Positions 34,613-43,109 of a DNA stretch of 64,000 nucleotides are shown in pieces. The notes beneath the pieces were generated by a model, which worked only from the letters and a program-made list of their open reading frames with translations, had not been told where the DNA came from and searched no databases. The stretch comes from Lachnospiraceae bacterium. GTDB lineage: Bacteria > Bacillota > Clostridia > Lachnospirales > Lachnospiraceae. How positions within the stretch are numbered: the first letter of the stretch is position 1; each line of letters opens with the position of its first letter. A program made the translations under genes and the position numbers. The stretch lies in NCBI GenBank assembly GCA_017405805.1, contig JAFQZU010000026.1:36933-100932 (forward strand), given 5' to 3'.

Positions 34613-34850
34613 ACAAATGAGAAAGACAACTGCACCGGCACGATCATGGCTATGACCGCCGCCTGCGCAGAATACTCCCTGTATGCCGTCTCCTTTTCAA
34701 AGATGGAAGGCCGCTGCGTTTCCGCAAGTGACCCTGTTTGACCGTGTCAATGTGTGCCGGTCAGCCGGCTCCGGAATCGTGGCATCTGCTTTAGACCTCC
34801 GGAGCTCGAAGACGAATATTGTTTTATAATGTAAATATGTTACTTTGTCT
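34613..34850 (-). promoter_or_regulatory. modA leader, candidate molybdenum/tungsten-cofactor or molybdate-sensing RNA
   Basis: About 240 bases with no gene. On the minus strand it contains a hairpin TTGCG-GAAA-CGCAG closed by a GNRA tetraloop near 34711-34725, GGCCTTCC / GGAGACGGC pieces and CCGGCTGACCGG. An AT-rich promoter-like stretch (TTTACATTATAAAA) sits near 34820-34845. A structured leader with a GNRA loop and terminal terminator ahead of molybdate transport genes is the setting of the Moco/Tuco RNA motif; I could not align it to that consensus from memory, so the class is a guess. The rest of the gap to argD (34851-34930) is AT-rich with nothing else noted. Confidence 0.4.
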
Positions 34851-34930
34851 CTATCTATTCTATCAGATTATTGACAGCGTGGTTGATTAAAATTCTTTAT
34901 ATATTCAAGTGGGTCTGCTTATGATTCACT

Positions 34931-36139
34931 TTACAATCCGATCTCTTCCCTGATGGCCTCGTCCAGAATGGCCGCCATCTCGTCGATCTCCTTCTTCGTT
35001 ACGATCAGCGCCGGCAGGAAGCGGATGATGTTGGGACCCGCGTTGATAAAGATCAGCCCCTTCTCCATCGCCCTCGCGATCACGCCCGACACGGGCCGGT
35101 CAAATACCAGGCCCTGCATCAGTCCGCGGCCGCGGCGCTCTTTGATGCAGTCGTACCGGGCCTTGAAATCCTCCAGTTTCTGTGTCAGATAAGGCGCCGT
35201 ACTGCGCACATGCTCCGTAATGCGGAGCTCCTCATACAGATCCAGCACCTTGCTCACCGCTGCGCAGGCAAACGGATTGCCGCCGTACGTGGTGCCGTGA
35301 TCGCCCGCCTTGAGGGAATTCTGTCCCACCTTCTCGGTCATGAGGAAAGCGCCCACCGGCACGCCGCAGCCCAGTGCCTTGGCGCAGGTCATGATGTCCG
35401 GCTTGATCCCGTACGTCTGCCACGCGAACATATCTCCTGTGCGTCCCATGCCGCACTGGACCTCGTCGAAGATCAGAAGGATATCCCGCTCGTCGCACAG
35501 CGCACGCACTTTTTTAAGGAACTCCTCCTGCGCGGGCATCACGCCGCCCTCTCCCTGCACACACTCGATGATGATTGCACAGGTCTTGTCGTTTACGGCA
35601 GACAGCACGCTGTCAAAATCGTTGACCCTGGCAAAGCGGGCGCCGCAGGGCATCTGTCCGAAGGGCTCGCGATAGTGGCTGGTCCCGGTGACGGACAGGG
35701 CGCCGTAGGTCCTGCCGTGGAAGGAATTCTCCATGGCGATGATCTCGTGATCCTGCCCCTTGTCCTTGAGCCACGCGTATTTGACCGCCGCCTTGAGGGC
35801 GCCCTCTACTGCCTCCGCGCCGCTGTTGGTGAAGAAAACACGGTCCATGCCCGATACGGCCTTCAGTTTGTGCGCCGCCTCGATGGCCGGCGTGTTGTAG
35901 AAGTAATTGGAGGTGTGAAGGATCTTATCGATCTGGGCCTTGAGCGCGTCATTAAAGGCTTTGTTCCCGTAGCCGAGGGCGAAGACGCCTATGCCGCACA
36001 TGAAATCCAGGTATTTTTTGCCGTTTACATCCTGCAGGTACATGCCCTGCCCGCTCTCCAGGACCACCTGGTACCGGTTATAGGTGTGGAGGAGATCCTG
36101 CTCCGCCTGTTCGATCATCGCTTTCATCTTATCCGCCAT
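34931..36139 (-). CDS. argD: Acetylornithine aminotransferase
   Basis: 402 residues. PLP enzyme of arginine synthesis converting N-acetylglutamate semialdehyde to N-acetylornithine. Seen: MCGIGVFALGYGN, FTNSGAEAVEGALKAAVKYA, ENSFHGRTYGALSVTG, DEVQCGMGRTGDMFAWQTYG, PLP lysine in MTCAKALGCGVP, GDHGTTYGGNPFACAA, GRGLMQGL. It follows argB by 39 bp; the pair probably belongs to an arginine regulon, but argC and argJ are not in this window. Confidence 0.95.
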   Translation of the reverse strand: MADKMKAMIEQAEQDLLHTYNRYQVVLESGQGMYLQDVNGKKYLDFMCGIGVFALGYGNKAFNDALKAQIDKILHTSNYFYNTPAIEAAHKLKAVSGMDRVFFTNSGAEAVEGALKAAVKYAWLKDKGQDHEIIAMENSFHGRTYGALSVTGTSHYREPFGQMPCGARFARVNDFDSVLSAVNDKTCAIIIECVQGEGGVMPAQEEFLKKVRALCDERDILLIFDEVQCGMGRTGDMFAWQTYGIKPDIMTCAKALGCGVPVGAFLMTEKVGQNSLKAGDHGTTYGGNPFACAAVSKVLDLYEELRITEHVRSTAPYLTQKLEDFKARYDCIKERRGRGLMQGLVFDRPVSGVIARAMEKGLIFINAGPNIIRFLPALIVTKKEIDEMAAILDEAIREEIGL

Positions 36140-36178
36140 GACTGCCTCCTGTCCGGGCTCTTACCGCCCCGGTGATGA

Positions 36179-37078
36179 TTAATTCAGCTTGTCGCCCTGC
36201 ATGTGGAACATGGTTCCGAAACCGCTGTCGGTAAAGAACTCCAGCAGCATGCTGTGGGGTACCCTTCCGTCCAGAATATGCACTCTGTGCACGCCGCCGC
36301 GGACCGCCTCCGTGCAGTTGGTCAGCTTGGGAAGCATGCCGCCGCCGATCATACCGCCGCGGATCAGCTCCTCCGCGTCGTTAACCGTGATCCTCGAGAT
36401 GAAGGAGGACGGATCGTTGATATCCTTGTAAAGTCCTGCGATATCCGTCAGATAAACCAGCTTGTCCGCGTTCACCGCCCTGGCGATCGCGGAGGCCGCC
36501 TCATCCGCATTGATATTGTAGGTGTCAAAATTGTCGTCCATCCCGATCGGGGCCACGATGGGAAGATAGTCGTTGCTCAGAAGATCGTAGAGGATCTTGG
36601 GATTGACGCCGCAGACCTCCCCGACGAAGCCGATGTCCTGCCCGTCGGAATACTTCTTTTTAACGGTCAGGAGCCTGCCGTCCTTGCCGCTGATCCCGAC
36701 GGCTTTTACGCCCAGCTCTTCCACCATGCGGACAAGGCTCTTGCTGACGCGCCCCAGCACCATCTCGGCGATCTCCATGGTCTCCTCGTCGGTCACGCGC
36801 AGCCCGTTGACGAACTTCGCCTCTTTTCCGCTGCGCTTCACCCAGCTGCTGATGGCCTTGCCGCCGCCGTGTACGATGATCGGCTTGAAGCCCACCAGCT
36901 TGAGGAGCGTCACGTCCTTGATGACGCTGCGCTGCAGCTCCTCGTCGTTCATGGCGCTGCCGCCGTACTTTACGACCACGATCTTTCGGTTGAACTCCTG
37001 TATATAAGGAAGCGCCTCGATCAGGACTTCCGCTTTGCGCTGCGCTTCGCTCTGTTCTTTATTGAGATATGTGTCCAT
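36179..37078 (-). CDS. argB: Acetylglutamate kinase
   Basis: 299 residues from ATG at 37078, preceded by AGAGGAAG. Phosphorylates N-acetylglutamate, often the arginine-controlled step. Seen: [68 protein letters not shown]. An N-terminal extension ([26 protein letters not shown]) is like the arginine-sensitive hexameric type of the enzyme, so feedback inhibition by arginine is likely. Confidence 0.95.
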   Translation of the reverse strand: MDTYLNKEQSEAQRKAEVLIEALPYIQEFNRKIVVVKYGGSAMNDEELQRSVIKDVTLLKLVGFKPIIVHGGGKAISSWVKRSGKEAKFVNGLRVTDEETMEIAEMVLGRVSKSLVRMVEELGVKAVGISGKDGRLLTVKKKYSDGQDIGFVGEVCGVNPKILYDLLSNDYLPIVAPIGMDDNFDTYNINADEAASAIARAVNADKLVYLTDIAGLYKDINDPSSFISRITVNDAEELIRGGMIGGGMLPKLTNCTEAVRGGVHRVHILDGRVPHSMLLEFFTDSGFGTMFHMQGDKLN

Positions 37079-37123
37079 TTTTCTTCCTCTTTGCTCCATT
37101 GATCTCCGGAATATACATTATGT

Positions 37124-37141
37124 AGGAATATTTATGCATAA
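37124..37141 (-). promoter_or_regulatory. Candidate ArgR box upstream of argB
   Basis: Minus strand TTATGCATAAATATTCC resembles the ARG box TGAAT-N4-ATTCA with two mismatches, and a weaker copy (TATTGAATATTGTATTTA) lies at 37150-37168. Both sit 45-90 bp before argB in an AT-rich stretch, the usual spot for ArgR control. Confidence 0.4.
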
Positions 37142-37336
37142 TTTCCGGTAATATTGAATATTGTATTTATAAAACCATATAAATATGCACATCTCCTATA
37201 ATAAAGCTTTCCAGGGCCAATTGCAAGAATTCTTTTTTGCTCTCCCGCATGTTTTCAAGCACGCCAAAACTGCTATAATATTAAATCGGAATGCTTCCGC
37301 ATCCCACGGTATCTGATATCCTACGGAGGTGAGACC

Positions 37337-37969
37337 ATGAAAGGAAAAACATCCGACCGCATCCGAAAGAAGCACTGGCTCGCGCTGACGGTGACCGCCG
37401 TCGTGACCGCCGCCCTTCTTCCGCTTACCCCTCCCGCCGCGCTCACTGCCCGCGCGGACTACCGGGAATTCGAATACGACCTGGATACCCCCTGGACCAA
37501 CGACGACGTGCAGGAGATGCTCGACTACGCCTGCTACTGGGTGGGCAAGATCCCCTATAAGTCGTCCGTCACGGACAACGATCCGGACGGAGAGCGCTTT
37601 ATGGAGCTTGCAGAAGGACGGGGTTCCGACTGCAGCTGGTTCGTCTACCATGTACTCTACCGCTTCGGCCTGGTCGGGGAAGATTTCATCCACTCCTACG
37701 AGTGGGGGAACGAGCCCGGCTGCTACCCGGGTGCCTACAACATCGGAAGCGATATCTCGGATGCCGTACCGGGAGATATTATCTGCACCGGGACGGGAAC
37801 GAAGTCCAACAACAGCCACGTGGCCATGTACATCGGTGACGGCATGGTCGTGGAGTGCTGCGCCGGAGAAGGCGTGATCATCTCCGACGCGCCCTGGGAC
37901 CCCCGCGAGATCGTCCACTTCGCGTGCATCCCCACGCACGAAGTCAGCAAAACCGTCGACACGGAATAG
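37337..37969 (+). CDS. Secreted NlpC/P60-like cysteine peptidase
   Basis: 210 residues. Signal peptide with a Lys/Arg-rich start and a hydrophobic core ending near ALTARA (about 41). The rest matches the NlpC/P60 hydrolase fold: GRGSDCSWFVYHVLYRFGLVG supplies the catalytic Cys and NNSHVAMYIGDGMVVEC the His, with PGDIICTG between. Such enzymes cut peptidoglycan stem peptides or related amide bonds. Start ATG follows GGAGGTGAGACC. Only 15 bp separate it from the next gene, so both are likely one transcript; together they look like a wall hydrolase plus a wall-binding partner. Confidence 0.87.
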   Translation: MKGKTSDRIRKKHWLALTVTAVVTAALLPLTPPAALTARADYREFEYDLDTPWTNDDVQEMLDYACYWVGKIPYKSSVTDNDPDGERFMELAEGRGSDCSWFVYHVLYRFGLVGEDFIHSYEWGNEPGCYPGAYNIGSDISDAVPGDIICTGTGTKSNNSHVAMYIGDGMVVECCAGEGVIISDAPWDPREIVHFACIPTHEVSKTVDTE

Positions 37970-37984
37970 GAGGGAGCACAGACC

Positions 37985-39370
37985 ATGATCGATTTCGAAG
38001 CCGCACGGCCCTTTCACGGGCTCGGGCCTAAAGAAAAGATCCGCTTTGCCGCCGTCGCCGCCGCCGCGGCGGCGGCTGTCGCCGTTACGGGATATTACGG
38101 CTTTTTCTACGACGGCTGGCTCACATTTCCCGGCAGGAACAACGTTTACTTCATTCAGCACGGCGAGATGATCCGGGATTCCTGGATCCGGCAGGGGGAT
38201 GACTATCTCCGCACCGACCACCGCGCACGGCGCGTTACGGGGCTGTGCGAGACGGACGGCTATACCTACTTTTTTGACGGGGACGGTCTCATGCAGACCG
38301 GCTGGCAGGACACGGAGCGGGGCCGCATGTATTTTCTCGAAGACGGCACCATGATGCAGGGCTGGATCGGCCTGGACGGCGAGGAGTATTATTTCGCGCA
38401 GGACGGGGTCATGCAGACGGGCTGGCTGGACGAGGGAGGCCGCCGCTATTATCTCGGTGAGGACGGCGGACGAAAGGAAGGCTGGAACCAGGTGGAAGGC
38501 CTCTGGTATTACTGCGCGCAGAACGGCCAGATGCAGACCGGCTGGATCCGGGACGGCGGAAAGTGGTATCTCCTTGCGGAGGACGGCAGGATGCTGACCG
38601 GTGACCAGGAAGTGGACGGCAGGCTCTATTACCTGAACGATGACGGAAGCCGTTACACCGGGTGGCGGGACCGCGAAGGCGGACGGAGCTACTATTCGGA
38701 CAGGGACGGCTATGCCCTGGTGGGCTGGGCCGATGTGGACGGGAGCCGGATGTATTTTGACGAAAACGCGCTGATGCGCACCGGCCGGATCACCCTGGGG
38801 GACGACAGCTACTACCTCGAAGACGACGGCACCGTACTGCCCGGATGGCACGAAGAGGAGGTCTACGACGAGGAGAACGACGAGACCGTGACCGAGACCT
38901 TCTACGTCTGCCGCGACGGCTACATTCTGGATACGGACAAGGAGACCGGCTCGGCGGGCCGGCTGGTGATCCACGACTGCGGCATCGACGTGCGTGTATT
39001 CAAGCCCTCCTCCAGGGATGATTACCAGAAGATCACCGACGAGGAGAACAGCGCCCTGATCGTAAAGGAGCGGCGCGACGACGAGCCCGCCATCGCGGAC
39101 CGGCGCAGCCAGGGCTTCGATCTGGCGCAGGCTGGGGAGGGAAAGAGCTACGCCTATATCCTGGACCGCGGCGGAGAGATACAGGAATACCTCTGCAGCA
39201 GTGTGCAGCTCGGCATCAACAACGGCGAGGATGTCCTGGATGAGCAGCAGGTCTCGATCTGGAGACAGAACGAAGGCGGGTTCTGCACGTATTCCAGTGC
39301 GGGAACGGGCAATCCGGAAGAGGTGAGGATCGTTTTCTGGAGGCCGGTCGAAGAAGACAAAGAAGACTGA
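37985..39370 (+). CDS. Membrane-anchored choline-binding-type repeat protein
   Basis: 461 residues. One membrane helix (about 19-42, Ala/Val-rich) puts the protein outside. From about 60 to 300 are some eleven repeats of 20 residues with the pattern YYF..DG.M.TGW, the choline-binding/glucan-binding type (examples: YFFDGDGLMQTGW, YYFAQDGVMQTGWL, YYCAQNGQMQTGW). They bind choline or sugars on wall polymers. The C-terminal 130 residues form another domain, with VFKPSSRDDYQKI and SVQLGINNGEDVLD, that I do not recognise. Follows the NlpC-like gene and ends at a terminator. Confidence 0.85.
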   Translation: MIDFEAARPFHGLGPKEKIRFAAVAAAAAAAVAVTGYYGFFYDGWLTFPGRNNVYFIQHGEMIRDSWIRQGDDYLRTDHRARRVTGLCETDGYTYFFDGDGLMQTGWQDTERGRMYFLEDGTMMQGWIGLDGEEYYFAQDGVMQTGWLDEGGRRYYLGEDGGRKEGWNQVEGLWYYCAQNGQMQTGWIRDGGKWYLLAEDGRMLTGDQEVDGRLYYLNDDGSRYTGWRDREGGRSYYSDRDGYALVGWADVDGSRMYFDENALMRTGRITLGDDSYYLEDDGTVLPGWHEEEVYDEENDETVTETFYVCRDGYILDTDKETGSAGRLVIHDCGIDVRVFKPSSRDDYQKITDEENSALIVKERRDDEPAIADRRSQGFDLAQAGEGKSYAYILDRGGEIQEYLCSSVQLGINNGEDVLDEQQVSIWRQNEGGFCTYSSAGTGNPEEVRIVFWRPVEEDKED

Positions 39371-39399
39371 GCCTCAAAAGGACATAAGGGCAATAAAAA

Positions 39400-39426
39400 A
39401 ACTCCTGTAAAACAGGAGTTTTTTTA
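39400..39426. terminator. Bidirectional intrinsic terminator
   Basis: AACTCCTG-TAAAA-CAGGAGTT with A-run before and TTTTTTT after on the plus strand. It ends the wall-protein genes and also stops the minus-strand tRNA-Gly genes. Confidence 0.88.
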
Positions 39427-39427
39427 G

Positions 39428-39500
39428 AGCGATAGACGAGGCTCGAACTCGCGACCTCCACCTTGGCAAGGTGGCGTACTACCAACTGTACTACTATCGC
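39428..39500 (-). tRNA. tRNA-Gly (GCC)
   Basis: Full cloverleaf: acceptor GCGATAG/CTATCGC, anticodon loop TTGCCAA, T loop TTCGAGC. CCA is not encoded. Identical to the next copy. Confidence 0.95.
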
Positions 39501-39528
39501 ACATATTCTGTTTGCCGTTTCCGGCTAG

Positions 39529-39601
39529 AGCGATAGACGAGGCTCGAACTCGCGACCTCCACCTTGGCAAGGTGGCGTACTACCAACTGTACTACTATCG
39601 C
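39529..39601 (-). tRNA. tRNA-Gly (GCC), second copy
   Basis: Same sequence as the gene at 39428-39500, separated by 28 bp; a tandem duplication, both likely from one promoter upstream near 39650. Confidence 0.95.
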
Positions 39602-39677
39602 ATATTTCCCGTCCGCCGACTGGTTCAGCGGACAAGAAATAATATAACGCAGGGTCTGCGCATTGTCAACAGTTTTT

Positions 39678-40373
39678 TTAGTAATCGATCGGCACATCCT
39701 CTCTGGACATCCGGCCGACTTTTTTGATGGCTATGATATCCAGCACGATGACGAATACCAGGAATATGATCGAGAGCGTCTCGCTCTCGATGGAGGCGCA
39801 GAAATCATAGAAGCCGTGCAGCAATACCGGCACAAGAAGGGACATCCTCATGCTCTCCGCCATCCAGTTCCGGTCCCCGTGTGCGGAGGCGTATTTCGCC
39901 CGGCCGTAATAATATCCCATGAAGATGCCGCAGATGCAGTGCAGCGGGATCGACAGGACGGCTCTGAGGAACGCCACCTGCACACCGAACTGCATGACAT
40001 ACATCACGTTCTCGATCGCGGCAAAACCGAGCGAAGCCATCACGCCGTACACGACGCCGTCGAACATGTAGTTGAACTCCGGGTTGTTCCAGGTGGGGCC
40101 CTTCATGGCCCAGCGCTTGACCGCTTCCTCCGAGACGGCGATGACGATGAAATTCATCAGGACCTGGTAAAGAATCGTCGTCTCCTCCAGCCCGATATAA
40201 GCCAGGATATAGGTCCCGATTGTCTCGAGTATAATGGCGGGGACGGCGGAGATCACGCCGCGCAGAAAGATCTTGCCCAAAAGGTCTGCCGGTTCCTTCT
40301 CGATCTTATCCGCGCCGTAGATCTTGTACATCAGAAAAAAGCAGGGCAGAAGCGCCAGTGCCAGTGCTATCAT
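39678..40373 (-). CDS. PrsW-family intramembrane protease-like protein
   Basis: 231 residues, six or seven membrane helices. Conserved motifs of the PrsW/CPBP group: SEEAVKRW (glutamates for metal or catalysis), FAAIENVMY, PLHCICGIFMGYY and LLHGFYDF. In Bacillus, PrsW cuts the anti-sigma factor RsiW; PrsW-like proteins in Clostridia may cut other membrane proteins. Single gene between tRNA-Gly and a DnaA-box-bearing gap; no anti-sigma factor next to it. Confidence 0.87.
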   Translation of the reverse strand: MIALALALLPCFFLMYKIYGADKIEKEPADLLGKIFLRGVISAVPAIILETIGTYILAYIGLEETTILYQVLMNFIVIAVSEEAVKRWAMKGPTWNNPEFNYMFDGVVYGVMASLGFAAIENVMYVMQFGVQVAFLRAVLSIPLHCICGIFMGYYYGRAKYASAHGDRNWMAESMRMSLLVPVLLHGFYDFCASIESETLSIIFLVFVIVLDIIAIKKVGRMSREDVPIDY

Positions 40374-40458
40374 AACTATTCCTCTCTATCGTCATAACAC
40401 GTTAATCTGTTCTAAAAAAGAATACCACACTAAACTCGGCGGAGCCATCCTTTTGTGG

Positions 40459-40533
40459 TTATCCACATAAAAAATGCCTCTATTTCGCTTCAAACGGCCC
40501 CTTCCATCACCACTCTCCACAGAGTTATCCACA
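40459..40533. promoter_or_regulatory. Two perfect DnaA boxes
   Basis: TTATCCACA at 40459-40467 and 40525-40533, both on the plus strand, 57 bp between, in the 178-bp gap between the prsW-like and helicase genes. A related CTCCACAGAG lies next to the second. No oriC genes are near. Confidence 0.55.
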
Positions 40534-40551
40534 TTTTCGTTTGTTTTTGCG

Positions 40552-42975
40552 TCACAGCCATTCATCCCAGAACCGGGAGATGCGATCTCCCACGCTCTGC
40601 GCCGTGACGACTTCCCCGCCGCCCCAGTCGGGCGGGAACAGACGCCTGTACGCCCCCGAGAGGAAGCGGCTGTCCGCCAGCACGATGACGCCGACGTCCT
40701 CCTGCGTCCGGATCACGCGCCCCGCCGCCTGCAGCACCTTATTCATGCCGGGGATCCTGTACGCGTAGGCAAAACCGTCCTCCCCGCGCGCGGCAAAATA
40801 CTCCTTCAGGATCTCCCTCTCCGCGCAGACCTGCGGGAACCCCGTCCCCACCACGACGACGCCGATCAGCCGGTCCCGTCTCAGATCAATCCCCTCGCTG
40901 AAGACGCCGCCCAGCACGCAAAAGCCCAGAAGACTCCTGTCGTCGCGCACCTCTTCAAAGCGGCGCAGGAAGTCCTCCCGCTCCTGTGCGGTCATGTTCT
41001 GCCGCTGCAGGGCGTATGTCCGCTCCCCGTCCTCGGGGTGGGCCGCCGCAAAGCGGTTGAACACTTCCTCCATAAATGCGTAGGAGGGAAAAAACAGAAG
41101 ATAGTTGCCGTGCCGCTGGGACACCGCCCCGTAGATATAGGCCGCGATCCTGGCGTACTGGTCCTCTCCGCGGTCCCTGTAACGGGTCGTCACGTCCTGC
41201 GCAAGGAGCACCGCTCTCCTTTCGGGGTCAAAGACCGGCGGTGCGCACACCTCATAGTCCTCCCGCTCCCCGCCCAGAAGGCGCTTGTAATACTGAACGG
41301 GCAGAAGGGTCGCCGAGAAAAGGACGGACGCCGTCCCGGCCTCCATGCAGGCCCTGAGGTTTCTCGAAGGATCGACGCAGTACAGGCGGATCCGTATGTC
41401 TGCTCTCTCCTTTCCGGCGGGACGCTCGGCGTAGATCACGTAGTCGTCCTCCATCCCGTCGTACATCTCCATAAAGTGACGCAGTTCGAAGAAAAACTGC
41501 AGCAGCGTCTCCTGCACCTCACTCCGCCGGGCGGACAGGCGCTCCTTCTTTCTCTGCTCCGCGAGAATGGCTTGGATCTCCTCGTATACGTCCCGCAGGG
41601 TCTGTGCGAGATCGTCGATCTCTCCGAGCACGCGCGTCCCGGCCTCCGTCTCCTCCGCCATCCCTCTGAGGACGCTGAGGCAGGGGCCCGTCCGCTCCCA
41701 CAGGCGGCGGTAGGAAGCCCGGACGGCAGACCGGAAAGCGGTCACTGAGGACAGCGAAATGCCGGCGCTGTACATCTCCCTTCCCCTGTCCACCAGATTG
41801 TGGGCTTCGTCCACAAGGAACAGATAGGGGCTCCGGACGCCCTCGGCAAAAAACCGCCGCAGCTTTGCCCTGGGATCAAACAGATAATTGTAGTCCCCTA
41901 TGACCGCGTCGCTGAACAGGGTCAGGTCAAGGCCCAGTTCGAAGGGGCAGACATTGTATTTTTGCGCGCAGCTGTCGATGGCCTCCCTGTCGAATGCCTC
42001 CTGCCCGGTGAGCAGGTCGTACAGTGCCTCGTTGACCCTGTCAAAATGGCCCCGCGCCCGCGGACAGGTCTCGGGCGTGCAGTCCGGTTTCTCCAGGATG
42101 CAGGCCTTCTCTTTGGCCGTCAGCACGACGCTCTTGAGGCGCAGTCCGCGCTCCCGCAGCAGGGCAAGGGCGTCGGCAGCCACTGAGGCGGTGACGGTTT
42201 TGGCGGTGAGATAGAAGATCTTGTCCGCCTTGTCCTCCCCCATCGCCTTCAGGGAAGGGAAGAGGACGGAAAGCGTCTTCCCGGTGCCCGTGGGGGCCTG
42301 CAGAAAGAGCTTCTTCCCGTGGCAGATGGTGTGATAGACGTGGACCGCCAGCTCCCGCTGCCCCGGCCGGTAGGAAAAGGGGAAGGAAAGAGCCTGCAGG
42401 GAACGGGTCCGCACCTCCTTCCACTCCAGCTCCATCCTGGCCCAGCGGCCGAATTCCTCCATCAGTTCCTCAAACCAGGCGCGGATCTCCTCCCCTGTCA
42501 GATCCTCGTAAAAATACCGGACCGCCTCCGTCGCCAGAGAGTAATACGTCATCCTGACCCGGACCGCCTGCAGGCCGTCCCGCTCCGCCAGCATGTAAGC
42601 GTAACACCTGGCCTGCGCCAGATGGACCGGCACCGGCTCCTTCATCCCCGAAAGCTTTCCGTAAGTGGACTTGATCTCATCCACGGTCCACGCCTCCCCG
42701 AGCAGCGGAAAGTCGGGATTTACGCCCTCGTAGACCCCGTCCGCGCGCCCCTCTAAAAGGAGACAGGCGTCGTCCGGCATCTGCGGGATGGGATAATATA
42801 TTTTGAGCGGCACTTCCGCCTGATAGGAGGCCCCCGCCTCCCTCTGGAGCTTTCTGTGGATCCTTGCCCCCTCCAGCATGATCTCGGCCGAGGGGCCGCC
42901 CCCGCGGCTGTCGAGATCGCCGCTGCGGAGCAGGAATTCCACAAGCTGCCTGACTGACATTCTGATTTCTCTCAT
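40552..42975 (-). CDS. XPD/DinG-type ATP-dependent DNA helicase with Cas4-like N-terminal region
   Basis: 807 residues. Superfamily 2 helicase motifs: Walker A APTGTGKT, DEAH-type VDEAHN, and late motifs ending QAAGRVIRTQEDVGV. Four Cys between motifs Ia and II (CILEKPDCTPETC and NVCPFEL) fit the XPD-type Fe-S cluster that splits the duplex. The N-terminal 170 residues (EGARIHRKLQREAG, LLLEGRADGVYEG, TVDEIKST) carry the PD-(D/E)xK nuclease pattern. Likely DNA repair or unwinding of blocked DNA. The start could be ATG at 42960, since a TGCTACAAT -10 element stands directly ahead of 42975, which would leave almost no leader. Confidence 0.9.
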   Translation of the reverse strand: MREIRMSVRQLVEFLLRSGDLDSRGGGPSAEIMLEGARIHRKLQREAGASYQAEVPLKIYYPIPQMPDDACLLLEGRADGVYEGVNPDFPLLGEAWTVDEIKSTYGKLSGMKEPVPVHLAQARCYAYMLAERDGLQAVRVRMTYYSLATEAVRYFYEDLTGEEIRAWFEELMEEFGRWARMELEWKEVRTRSLQALSFPFSYRPGQRELAVHVYHTICHGKKLFLQAPTGTGKTLSVLFPSLKAMGEDKADKIFYLTAKTVTASVAADALALLRERGLRLKSVVLTAKEKACILEKPDCTPETCPRARGHFDRVNEALYDLLTGQEAFDREAIDSCAQKYNVCPFELGLDLTLFSDAVIGDYNYLFDPRAKLRRFFAEGVRSPYLFLVDEAHNLVDRGREMYSAGISLSSVTAFRSAVRASYRRLWERTGPCLSVLRGMAEETEAGTRVLGEIDDLAQTLRDVYEEIQAILAEQRKKERLSARRSEVQETLLQFFFELRHFMEMYDGMEDDYVIYAERPAGKERADIRIRLYCVDPSRNLRACMEAGTASVLFSATLLPVQYYKRLLGGEREDYEVCAPPVFDPERRAVLLAQDVTTRYRDRGEDQYARIAAYIYGAVSQRHGNYLLFFPSYAFMEEVFNRFAAAHPEDGERTYALQRQNMTAQEREDFLRRFEEVRDDRSLLGFCVLGGVFSEGIDLRRDRLIGVVVVGTGFPQVCAEREILKEYFAARGEDGFAYAYRIPGMNKVLQAAGRVIRTQEDVGVIVLADSRFLSGAYRRLFPPDWGGGEVVTAQSVGDRISRFWDEWL

Positions 42976-43109
42976 GCGGCTATTGTAGCACGAAACGGGG
43001 CGCCGGATAACCGCGCAAACATGCTATTGCAATTTGTCTGCAAATGCGATTAAATAATAATCGTTTTTACCGTTCACAGGGACATCGTTTTCCGGAAAGG
43101 AGCATGGAC

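Noticed and set aside
34552-34647. Longer modA start at 34647
   Set aside because: Would be translated through the leader terminator; the MKRKLAVM start with GAGGAG and signal peptide is much better.
37196-38974. 592-residue open frame on the minus strand
   Set aside because: Antisense to the NlpC-like and choline-binding-type genes, which have signal peptide, motifs and ribosome sites.
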